Source of the DNA: Isoetes taiwanensis
Lineage: Eukaryota > Streptophyta > Lycopodiopsida > Isoetales > Isoetaceae
Direction of reading: 5' to 3'
Assembly (NCBI GenBank): GCA_021234155.1
Contig: JAJEKV010000001.1
Span: 32,438,177 to 32,502,176, forward strand
Length of the DNA: 64,000 bases
Position numbers and translations under genes: made by a program. Each line of letters begins with the position of its first letter. Within the stretch, counting starts at the first letter, position 1. The notes under the pieces are model-generated. The model saw nothing but the letters and a program-made list of their open reading frames with translations, was not told where the DNA came from and did no database searches. Positions 1 to 8,827 of the stretch are shown piece by piece.

Positions 1-1136
1 ATGGGGATGGCATAAGAACATGGCTTAGGGTTGTCCACTCCATCCGTCCCTCCTGTGTACACTTTGCAGAGTAGGTTGAAAACTGTTGGGACCTGACTGT
101 AGCCCGCCGAGTGCATAGCCAAAGGGGCTATTCCTGGGTTACATCTCCCAAGTCCCGATGGGGCAGGTAGGGATTACTCCCTCCAGAGATCTACATGCTG
201 ACCCAAGGTGACTAGAGGGCCACTGCCCTTATTCGACTTAACCCACTGGAAGGTGAACACCACCCCACGGGTGTCGAGCCCATGCCTTACCCACATTCAG
301 TGGCAAGCCATTAGACCTAGTCACTCTGATCCCCGGTAGACTTTACACGCCAGAGGGATCGGTCAAGGGTCAGGACACGAACCTCATTCTAAGCCAGTCT
401 GGCCCCTTCACCCACAACCAGGTGGGCTCTTGTACACAGGCCGAATTTCTAGTAATGCACTAAGAGGGACTAGCTAGGAGCATCATCTACTAAGCTTTAA
501 GTCTCTACCCCCCTTCCCAATACAATGAGTCCACAGAATACATCCGTCCATCATATGAACATAAATGATAAGAACTAATCTAATACATAGAGTTAGGTTC
601 TTTAGTTAGAGTCAATCTCAGGATCTGCTTGGTTATTAAGGGTGATTTAATAGGCTAAATCTACTGGTTCGAAGGCTGGAATAAGGTTTAGGCTATTCAA
701 TCGACCAAATACCTGATCCCTGGTTCACTCCTCTCGATCCGAAGGCGCGTCCATGTCTCTGTTCTGCTTCGGGATGCGGTCGGAAAGATGATCTGACAAG
801 CTGGGGCGCACGTGCAGATCGTGGGAGTTGGGATTGACTCCTCAGGCGCGCAAATCGGAGCTCGGAAGGTCTGTGGGCGAAAAAGGGAATGTTAGGGTTT
901 GGTGCCTTATGTAGGCTATCAGTTAGATTTAGGGTTTCCATGACCCTTGGGCTACCTTTAATGGGTTAAAGGTCTAAAGGTGCGCGCATCGCTAAGTGTG
1001 CGCACCATTGCAAGTTGCCCCCTAGGGCGTCCTTGCTTGGGTACAAGTTGGCGTACACGTCGACTGGACGGCGTGTACGTGTGACGGCGCAGTACGGTAT
1101 ACGTCTTGAGACCGTATATCGTACTGGAACGTCACA
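1..1136 (-). repeat. Element A left LTR (3' LTR), cut by the window edge
   Basis: This stretch repeats in the same order in the right LTR (9189-9479 and 10701-11530), with a few substitutions and a roughly 16-nt length difference near 890. It ends in ACGTCACA at 1136, the mirror of the TGTGACGT that opens the right copy at 8828, so the LTR termini are TG..CA. About 360 bp lie off the left edge. On the minus strand the LTR opens TGTGACGTTCC, the same start as the LTR of element C, which supports a shared lineage. Confidence 0.9.
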
Positions 1137-1191
1137 TTCTCCCCACCTTGAATTGATGCTGTCCGCAGCATCGTGGGTCTCCCCACCTTGG
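1137..1191 (-). promoter_or_regulatory. Polypurine tract of element A, duplicated
   Basis: On the minus strand CAAGGTGGGGAGA abuts the LTR start, where second-strand priming is expected. The same 13-mer recurs at 1179-1191, about 40 nt upstream in element orientation, so the tract is duplicated. Confidence 0.7.
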
Positions 1192-1965
1192 GATCTTCTT
1201 ACCCTGCAATCAACCTCATGCATAGGACATACTTATTACTACAGTTATACATTTAATAGAATTACCTCAAGGTAATATTTATAGAACATTATTATACTAT
1301 TATTCAATCCAATAGTTATCACTTGTCATTATACAATAACTCCTAATGTTTCGGTTTTATTATTATATGTACAATTATTCTTCGAGGTACTCTTTATTCC
1401 TTGCAACACATTACAACAAAATTGTGTTGCAAGTCTTCGTAGTTCGACCTCCTGGCCCTCCGAAGTGCTCTATTGGCCTGCAGGTCAACACTACGTTAGT
1501 ACCATTAATATTAAATAAAATTTTGGTTATATGGTGACTACCCCACCTATCTACATGGATGTATGGCTAATCTCCCGGCGTAGGAAGAGGGTGAATCTTC
1601 CATTATGGCTGTGGAGACAGCGTCTATATGCCTATATGCCACTCATGCCTACACCTTTAGTTGCCCAGCGTGGAGGATAGGTCCTTCCCGTATATAGGGC
1701 GTGAAGGCCAGATTCCTCCTATCAAAGCATATATGGGGCTAGAGGTGCTTTTCCTATCAATACATTCCTCAATGACCTCCTTTCTCTCGAGGTGGTCTAC
1801 TTCCGTGGGACAGAAGTAGACTTTCCAAGCAGCACCGCAGTCATGCCTACATTGACATTACACCACGTCCTAGAGATCACCGTAGTAATCTCATCATCGG
1901 TTACAACGCATGCAACCCTTACCTCATAGGTTGCATGTGTAGATTATACTTAACTAGGCAAACTG
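1192..1965 (-). other. 3' untranslated stretch of element A
   Basis: About 770 bp between the duplicated polypurine tract and the end of the chromodomain reading frame. I see no coding pattern on either strand; the short frames here have no recognisable motif. Confidence 0.5.
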
Positions 1966-3607
1966 TTAATCTACACAAATCGACATGCCTGAGCCGATTT
2001 CTTCGGAGATGACCTTGCCGTCCCATTGCTCCATAAACTGTGGGTACTGTTTTTCCAGATCTCTTTTAAGTACCCGCGTCTTCCACCGGCAAGTGTTTCC
2101 ACTTGACCAAGTATTGGAGAAACTCCGATCTCCTTGTTTTCTTGAATGCTTTATCAAGAATTAGCTCTGGAACTATTTCCAACTGCTCTTCTGTCATTTT
2201 CAACATCGTTGGAGTGTCCAGGACTTCATCTGGGTTGGGAGTGTGCTTCTTCAGCAAACTCACGTGGAAGACTTTGTGGATCTTTAAGTGTGCTGGCAAG
2301 TCTAATTTGTAGAATTGGTTACCCACTCTTTGGACTATTCTAAATGGTCCAGCCCACCTTGGAGCAAGCTTCTTGCAATTTCCGATGCGGAGCTTCGCTT
2401 GCTTTACCTTGATCTTGAGCCATACATCCTCTCCAACTTGGAATTCTCTGACTGTCCGGTGTTTGTCGGCGATGCTCTTCTGCCGACTCCTTGCTGCTAG
2501 AAGGTACCCTCGAACTTCTTCCACAAGCTGCTGCATGTCGCTCAAGATTTGCTGCGAGACTTCCACTTTTGACACGGGATTGTGCCAAGTGTCTGGAGTT
2601 AGGCATTGGTAGCCGTAGTTGATCATGAACGGCGACATTTGGGATGATTCCTGCTTGGTGCTATTGTATACAAACTCCACTAAGTGAATAAATTCCTCCC
2701 ACATGCCTTGCTTGTTCCAGACATAGTTTCGGAGCATGTCTTCCAATATTCTGTTGACACGCTCCGTTTGCCCATCCGTCTGTGGGTGATAGGCTATGCT
2801 CATGGATAGCTTCGTTCCGATCGTTGTGAAGAGATCCTGCCAGAAGGCACTGATGAACTTTGGATCTCGGTCGGAGATAATTTCCCTTGGCATGCCATGA
2901 AGTCTGAAAATCTCTTTGGCGAAGAGCTTTGCCGTGTCCATAGCTGTGTCCGTGGTCCTGCAAGGCACAAAATGGGTCATCTTCGACAACTTGTCGACCA
3001 CGACCATCAAGGCATCCTTACCTCTTACTGTCCTTGGCAGTCCTGTTATAAAGTCCATGCTGACGACTTCCCACTTAGCGTTTGGCACCGCTAATGGTTC
3101 CAATGCCCCTGGTATTCGGAGTTGTTCTGCCTTTGTTTGCTGGCATAGCTGACACTCCTTGATGTAGCGGGCTATCTGCTTCTTCATTCCTGGCCAATAG
3201 TAGCTGCTACGCACTTTAAAGTATGTCTTCATGAATCCTGCGTGGCCAGCTATTGGGCTGTTGTGGGTGTCGTGGAGGATCAACTTCCTTACTCCAGATG
3301 ATTCTGGCACGCACAACTTGTTCTTACGGTACAGGAGGTTACCTTTCTTCTTAAAATTTTTGAAGGTTTCCCTCTCCTTATCTGTTTTTGCTTCCTTGCA
3401 TAAGCTTGCCCATACTTCCTTGAAGTCCACGGTTTCTTCTATCTTTTTCCCGAAATTGCTGAAGAGCGTCGAGATTGCGTTGCAGTGCACTCTGGTTGTC
3501 AGTGGATGCCTTGAAAGCGCATCTGCTACCACATTAAGCTTCCCGGGCTTGTAGACTATCTCAAAGTCGTACTCCTCGAGAAACTCCATCCACCTTCGCT
3601 GCCTCAT
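1966..3607 (-). pseudogene. Element A integrase with C-terminal chromodomain
   Basis: This is the Ty3/gypsy integrase, which inserts element cDNA into host chromatin. In order it shows the RNase H tail ([10 protein letters not shown]), an HHCC zinc-binding region (HDTHNSPIAGHAG then CQLCQQ), the catalytic D (SMDFITGLP), D (ISDRDPKF) and E (YHPQTDGQTERVN), the GPY/F module (RWAGPFRIV) and a chromodomain (LQYLVKWKHLPVED). The 513-residue frame stops at 2066. A frame change just after VEDA carries the last chromodomain helix on to 1966. The N-terminal end is also out of frame with RNase H because a short stretch is missing relative to element B near 3605. The chromodomain places the element among chromoviruses. 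It is close to intact but not expressible as one polyprotein. Confidence 0.9.
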
Positions 3608-5393
3608 GCGTGAATACGTACTGGAGGCTCTGGTGATCAGTGTCCAGCTGGAACTTCCTCCCTAAGAGGTAATGCCTCCAGATTCTCAATGCCCTGACAA
3701 CTGCTAGCAGCTCTTGGTCATGCGTCGGGTAACGTGTTTCGGCGTCGTTCATCTTCCTTGAGTCGTACGCTATTACCCGCTCTTCTTGCATGAGCACTGC
3801 ACCTGTGGCTATCTTGCTTGCGTCCGTCGCCACTAACTTGTCCTTTTACGGGTCTGGCAGGGTCAAGACGGGGGCGGTTGTCAAAGCTTCCTTCAACAAC
3901 TCAAATCCTGCTTGGGCTTTCTTGAGCCAATGGTCTGCCCAATTTTTTACTTTCTCTGTCTTTGTCAAGTCTGTCAGTGGGGCTGCTATCTTTGCGAAGT
4001 TCTTCACGAACTTCCTGTGGCCAAGGAAACTTCTGACCTCATGGACGTTCTTTGGTGCCGGCCATTGGATTACTGCTTCAATCTTGGCGGGGTCTGTCGA
4101 GATTCCTTCTGCTGAAATCACATGACCGAGGTATTCCACCTTCTCTGTTGCGAAGTGACACTTCGACAACTTGGCATACAACTGATGCCTCCTTAATTTC
4201 TCGAGCACCTTTCTGACGTGCTGAGCATGCTCTTCAATGGATTTACTGTACACCAGAATGTCGTCGAAGAATACTATCACAAAGGTGTCCAAGTATTCCC
4301 TGAAGATGTCATTCATGAGTCTCATGAACGTAGCTGGGGCGTTGGATAGCCCAAATGGCATTACGGTGAATTCGTAATGCCCATATCTGGTCCTGAAAGC
4401 CGTTTTGTGGATGTTCTCTTCTTTTATTCTGATCTGGTGATAACCTGACCTTAGGTCGATCTTGGAGAAGACCTTTGCCCCTTGGAGCTGATCCATCAAG
4501 TCGTCTGATCTGGGGAGTGCGTACTTGTTCTTGATGGTGTGTTTGTTCAGTTGTCTGTAATCTATGCATATCCTCAAGCTTCCATCCTTCTTCTTGACAA
4601 AGAGGATGGGTGCCCCAAATGGTGAGACGCTCGGCCTGATGAAGCCCAGATCGAGCAATTCTTGTAACTGCTTCTTTAGCTCCGTAAGTTCATGTGTGGT
4701 CATTCTATATGGGGCCTTGCTCGTCGGCTTGGTCCCTGGTTCGAGTGCTATCTCACACTCTACTCCCCTGTAAGGAGGAAGTTTCTTGATCTCATCTGGA
4801 AAGAGATCGTGGAACTCCGTGATCAAGTTGACGATTGGCTTGGGCAACTTGCTGAGCACTTTGTCTTCTTTGATTCCCTCCGACTCGGGTTCTTCAATCT
4901 CGAGTTTGAAGTTGTATGCTACCTGCTCGCTCTTTATAGATTTGAGCAGCTTCTTAACAGACATACACTGCATGATGGGAGTAACTTCTTTACCTGTGAT
5001 CTCAATGGCTTTGTCGTCGGGCGTTGGGAAGGTCACCTTCCGCTTTCCACAATCAATGATGGCCCCTGCTGGTCCAAGGTACTCTATTCCAACGATCAAG
5101 TCATACTTGCCAATGCCCATTACTTCTGCCCCCATCTGGATATTAATCCCTGGCAAGTCGATGTCGAAGTTGATCCTTTTTCCAGCTGTATGTCTTACTG
5201 CTCCACTTGCCAAGATTACGGGTCTTGGTTTGGACTTTAGGGGTTTCAATTTCAACATTTCAACCATCCTCGGGGATGCGAAGTTATGGCTACTTCCGGA
5301 GTCTATCAAGACTATGAAGGACTTGGCCTTTGCCTTCCCTACTGTGGTGATTACCTTATACTGGGTCTCTGCCTGTTCTGTATCTATAGCAGA
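3561..5393 (-). pseudogene. Element A protease, reverse transcriptase and RNase H
   Basis: A retropepsin site (IDSGSSHNF) opens at 5309. The reverse transcriptase follows with [37 protein letters not shown] and the catalytic FFDDILVYS, then the connection domain and RNase H ([33 protein letters not shown]). A stop codon at about 3846 replaces a glutamate codon still present in elements B and C and separates RT from RNase H. A 14-15 nt deletion near 3605 shifts the frame into integrase. The frame is open upstream of 5309 to about 5393, where it joins the remnant of ORFX, so the whole capsid and nucleocapsid region is missing. RT motifs are intact; the gene as a whole is not. Confidence 0.9.
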
Positions 5394-6132
5394 GCAATTC
5401 GTCCGGTCGATACTCCCTTTCTCTGCACTCCGGGAGGTTTTGGATGTCGCTTAGGAGCAAATATTCTTCACCTTCGAGGATGATGGGGGCTAGGCTTGTG
5501 ATACCTAGCCCAAGGGGTGGTGCAATCCTGAGAGTTTGCCGGCTTCTTTCGAATTCCTGCAACTCTTGTTCTGCTAGCCGCTGCTCTTCCGCTGGGTCGA
5601 GCTCGACGTAATCCTCATCTTCTTCTTCTGACTCCTCGTCTTCTCCCTTTCCTTCTTGCTCCTGTTCGTACTGCGAAAGGAGTTGTTGTGCTGCTGCTGT
5701 GGCTGTTGGGTCCACGTCCATGGGGGGGAATGGAGGTTTCTCCCATGGGGTTCTCGGCACGGTGGGTAAGAAAAATTGCTAGGGCAGTGTTGAAAGAGAA
5801 GTATTTGGTCCCCGGTTGTGAGTCAGGACCATTGGCTCCCAAGGCGTCTATTTGGGCCTTGTTTGTGAGATACTTGGCAATGTTTGGAACATCGCCTAAG
5901 GTCGCTTGAAGGGATTGCCTAGGAACAAAGTAGCCTACGCAAGGTGGAAGCTGCACTAATGATGGCTCTACCCTAGAAATTGAAACGGGGACTCGCTATA
6001 TCTTTGGGGTTGCGTGCAAGGTTGCTTGGATATCTATTTCCTGCGGAAGACCCGGAAAATTTCGTCGATGTCGACCTCGGCGACATGATGAGCGCCGGCT
6101 ACCACCATCGCCTGAAATCGAGAGGTTGCCAT
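5394..6132 (-). pseudogene. ORFX of element A: conserved unknown protein, 3' part deleted
   Basis: A reading frame starting MATS at 6132 matches the ORFX of element B in order and content: a helical N-terminus (AHHVAEVDIDEIF), a middle part with GYFVPRQSLQATLGDV and YLTNKA, an acidic stretch, and GLGITSLAPIILEG with [10 protein letters not shown] near the end. It has an early stop and frame changes. It breaks off at DELLC, where it fuses directly to the end of the gag-protease linker. I recognise no known domain. Its place between the H3 gene and gag in elements A and B shows it is a regular part of this lineage. A TATA-like box lies 114 nt upstream of the start. Confidence 0.6.
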
Positions 6133-6245
6133 GAGTTTAGCGAGGAAGAGACTAGCAAAACGGTTGCAAGAGCCTCGGGGAGCTGAAAAAATCGGCTAAA
6201 AGGGGCAGGAGCAAACTTGTAGGGTGCTACGTGTGAAATGAGGGA

Positions 6246-6256
6246 CCTATTTATAG
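6246..6256 (-). promoter_or_regulatory. TATA box before ORFX, element A
   Basis: Minus strand CTATAAATAGG lies 114 nt before the ORFX start. It is followed about 40 nt later by AAGTTTGCTCC. The same box, spacing and leader motif precede the H3 gene of this element and the ORFX of element B, so this is a repeated internal promoter module rather than a chance AT run. Confidence 0.7.
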
Positions 6257-6446
6257 AAAAGAGGAAAACCCTAATTTTTGGGTGACTTGGAAAATTCCTG
6301 GGGTTGGGCAATTCTAGTCTATACTGAGGTCAGAATGGGAATTGGAAGACTAATTTAAGGGTTTGGGCACGACTAGATTACCTAAAGATGTTAATACAAC
6401 AGGTTGAAGATCATTTGGACAAGTTCTGGTGAAGAAATGGTAGGAG

Positions 6447-6513
6447 GTCTCACAGCTAGCGCCTCGCTCAAAAACTACACTTTAGTTTCTTGACCAGGCG
6501 CGACGTGTGAGAC
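6447..6513 (-). repeat. Long imperfect stem-loop 1 (element A, before ORFX)
   Basis: Outer arms GTCTCACA and TGTGAGAC pair perfectly. GCGCCT pairs with AGGCGC inside a 4x4 internal loop, and an apical AAACTA..TAGTTT stem closes it. Total length is about 67 nt. It is one of four copies in element A and two in element B. Confidence 0.8.
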
Positions 6514-6646
6514 ATCAGTCCCATTTTGATCAAAACGTGTCCAATTTAGGTAAATTAAGGGTGTAAGGATGACGGACTCATCAAATCAGGTAGAATTGAC
6601 CCCTTATTTGGTCAATTTGGAGCTGTTTTGGGCAAGTTTGGGCAAG

Positions 6647-6713
6647 GTCTCACAGCTAGCGCCTCGTGCAAAGACTAAAGTTTAGTTTCTTGACTAGGCG
6701 CGACCTGTGAGAC
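6647..6713 (-). repeat. Long imperfect stem-loop 2 (element A, before ORFX)
   Basis: Same layout as the copy 200 bp away: GTCTCACAG with CTGTGAGAC (9 bp), GCGCCT with AGGCGC, and an apical palindrome AAACTAAAG..TTAGTTT. It lies about 140 nt beyond the H3 stop codon in element orientation. Confidence 0.8.
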
Positions 6714-6855
6714 ATCACACCTTTCGGTCTGCAAATGTCCTATTTCACTAAAACAAATGCTAGAACCTGCTAATTTGTCCTAATTAAACAAGTTCAGACA
6801 CATAAAGTACTCAAAATTGATTATATTACAAAATTTTTGACTATTTACAAAATGT

Positions 6856-8155
6856 TCAAGGTCGCTCTCCCTTGATGCGAGTAGCAAGTTGCACATCTTG
6901 CCTCATCAGTGTCACTCGCTTCGCATGAACAGTGCAAGCCGTCGAGTCTTCAAAATGTTGCACTATTTTCTGCTCCGCCGCTTCCTGTAATGCCAGCAGC
7001 ATTTCATCCGTGACCCTCATGTCAGTCTTGAAGTCCTGCATCACTTCTCTGACTAGACGGGCAAAGGGGGCACGGGGGGTTAGGAGGCCGTTGCTGCGCT
7101 GAAAGTGCCGAATCTCCCATAGTGCTCTTTGCTCGGCCTCCTTCCTGGTGAGCTTCTTCTTGGCTGGCTTTTTCGGGACCTTGGGCTTTGGTGGTGGTGG
7201 CCTTAGGGTCTGCTGCTTTGTTGGGTGTCCACCCTCGATGGTCCTGACCCTATTCTCCTGGTAGTAGGAGTTGTAAGCCTCCCACTCCTTCATGTATGCC
7301 TCGTGCTCCCGCATCTTTCGCTCGTAGATCTTTACGCGGTCCGTGACATAGGACTCTCGGGCAGGCCGGGGTTGCTTCTTCCTGTCCCACTTTGGATAAG
7401 GAGGGGGCCTCTGCACTTTGTCCGGTTGCTCCTCCTCGGGCGCTACCTGCTCGGTTACCACCTGCTCAACAATCGGGGGTTTGGAAGAGCTTGCCCCCCG
7501 GGTGTTGGGGTTATGGTCTTCGTCAGAATCCTCTGAGGAGGCCGGGGGCTGATCAGGTGGGTGTTCGGTAATGGTGACCTTGGGGTTGGGCTTCCTTACT
7601 TTTGGGACCTCCTTGAGCTTCCTTGGGCTCCCCACCCATTTCCCTTTCTTTTGCTTTAGTTCCTCTGCCGCTTTCGCCTCCTCCTCTTCCCTCTTCCTCT
7701 TCTTCTGTTCCCTTTTCCTTTCTCGGCGTTCATACTTTGCGATAAATGCAGCGAGGTCTTCTTCCTCCGCCGGCTCAAGCCTCGGCTCGCTCCCCTCCTG
7801 CTGCTCTTCTGCTTCTTTCTCTCGAATCCAGGCTTCAACTTGTTCTTCAATGGTCGGCTCTGGAGTCGGCATCCTCTGCTCCTCTCGGGCCTTGGTTCTC
7901 CTTTCCCGGTTTGCTGCTTCCTCTTCCTCTTCTTCGTCGAGCAGCTCTGTCCCGGCATCCGAGTGCGCATCATCTTCCCTGTCGGTTTGCTGGCCTATCT
8001 CCTCGTTTTGCTCCTCTGCAATGCTTTTTCATTTGGAAGATAGTGCACCTCCCTCGCATGACGAGCCTCTCTGAACATCTGCTGAATGAGGCGGCATCAT
8101 GGTTTGGGGGGTTTCACTGGGCCGGGCTTTCCTCGCGATGCTTGGTCCGTGCCAT
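6856..8155 (-). CDS. Retrotransposon-encoded histone H3 protein, element A
   Basis: The last 89 residues (7125-6859) form a full H3 fold: EIRHFQ (alphaN), FARLVREV (alpha1), FKTDMR (loop 1), ALQEAAEQ (alpha2), FEDSTACTVHAKRVTLM and DVQLATRIKGERP (alpha3 and C-end). It aligns to canonical H3 without gaps at about 56 percent identity by eye. H3 positions R69, R83, C110, H113, D123 and L126 are kept. Before the fold lies a long charged linker: acidic E-runs, a probable coiled coil, then a Pro/Lys-rich segment. The frame is open from just inside a TGA at 8029 to 6856. The first ATG after the TATA box (8155) reads MARTK, the H3 N-terminus, and ARK follows one frame over. The copy therefore carries one frameshift and one stop near its start. 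Gene order, strand and module structure show it belongs to the element. A host H3 pseudogene is unlikely because elements B and C carry it at the same place. Confidence 0.88.
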
Positions 8156-8255
8156 GTTTGACGGTTCGACAATCGGCTATCGGGCGCCAAAGATCGCCTT
8201 AGGGAGCGGGAGCAAACTTCTAAGGCGGAAACGTGCAATTGAGGGGGGTCTACTT

Positions 8256-8265
8256 CTATTTATAG
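8256..8265 (-). promoter_or_regulatory. TATA box before the H3 gene, element A
   Basis: CTATAAATAG on the minus strand lies about 100 nt before the MARTK start codon, with no ATG between. The shared leader motif AAGTTTGCTCCC follows about 45 nt downstream, as it does before ORFX. Confidence 0.7.
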
Positions 8266-8366
8266 CTTGGCAAATTTTAGGTCAAAATTGAAGTTTCTCT
8301 ATTTAACAGGTCAAGGCACCTGTTTACTTAAAACTTACACTTATTTCAGACTTTTTCTACTTATTG

Positions 8367-8433
8367 GTCTCACAGGTAGCGCCCTGTTCAAAAACTAAAG
8401 TTTAGTTTTTAGACCGTAGCGCTAATTTGAGAT
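8367..8433 (-). repeat. Long imperfect stem-loop 3 (element A, before H3), partly decayed
   Basis: GTCTCACAGGTAGCGCC faces a weakened 3' arm (GGTAGCGC on the far side, tttgagat in place of TGTGAGAC). The apical palindrome AAACTAAAGTTTAGTTT is perfect apart from its centre. Confidence 0.65.
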
Positions 8434-8557
8434 CTTACACATTTTTAAGTAATTTAAGTAATTTAAACATGCTATTCTAACTAATTCCTACCTTGGAACT
8501 AGCCTTACCATATTACTTTTCTCAAATTCATCAAGTTTAGTGTGTTCTTGGCTCGAT

Positions 8558-8623
8558 GTCTCACGGTGGTATACTCGCTCAAAACTAAAGTTTAGTTCTT
8601 TGACCAGGCGCGAGCTGTGAGAC
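8558..8623 (-). repeat. Long imperfect stem-loop 4 (element A, before H3)
   Basis: GTCTCAC pairs with GTGAGAC. The apical AAACTAAAGTTTAGTT is kept and GGCGCG is present in the 3' arm, while its 5' partner has diverged. With the copy at 8367 it repeats the two-hairpin arrangement seen before ORFX. Confidence 0.7.
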
Positions 8624-8814
8624 CACCTTGCCTGGGGAGTTTTTGGCTCATTCTTTTTAGTCTTATTAAGTTCCAATTCACTTAACTGTTACTAGCTTAG
8701 CATAAACTACAAAAATGAGAAAAAAGTTTCCCACTTTTCGAGGCTTAAGGGTCCTATCAAGTTAGTACTACTGGGAGCATGGTCAGTGCTTTGCTCTTGG
8801 TCTCCAAGAACATA

Positions 8815-8826
8815 GCTCTGATACCA
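8815..8826 (-). promoter_or_regulatory. Primer binding site of element A (initiator tRNA-Met)
   Basis: The minus strand reads TGGTATCAGAGC one base after the LTR end ACGTCACA. This is the usual plant initiator-Met primer site and fixes the element orientation as minus. Confidence 0.92.
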
Positions 8827-8827
8827 T

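Noticed and set aside
6856-7872. Host histone H3 pseudogene hit by a transposon
   Set aside because: Same place and strand in three element copies, with a long shared linker in A and B that host H3 lacks.
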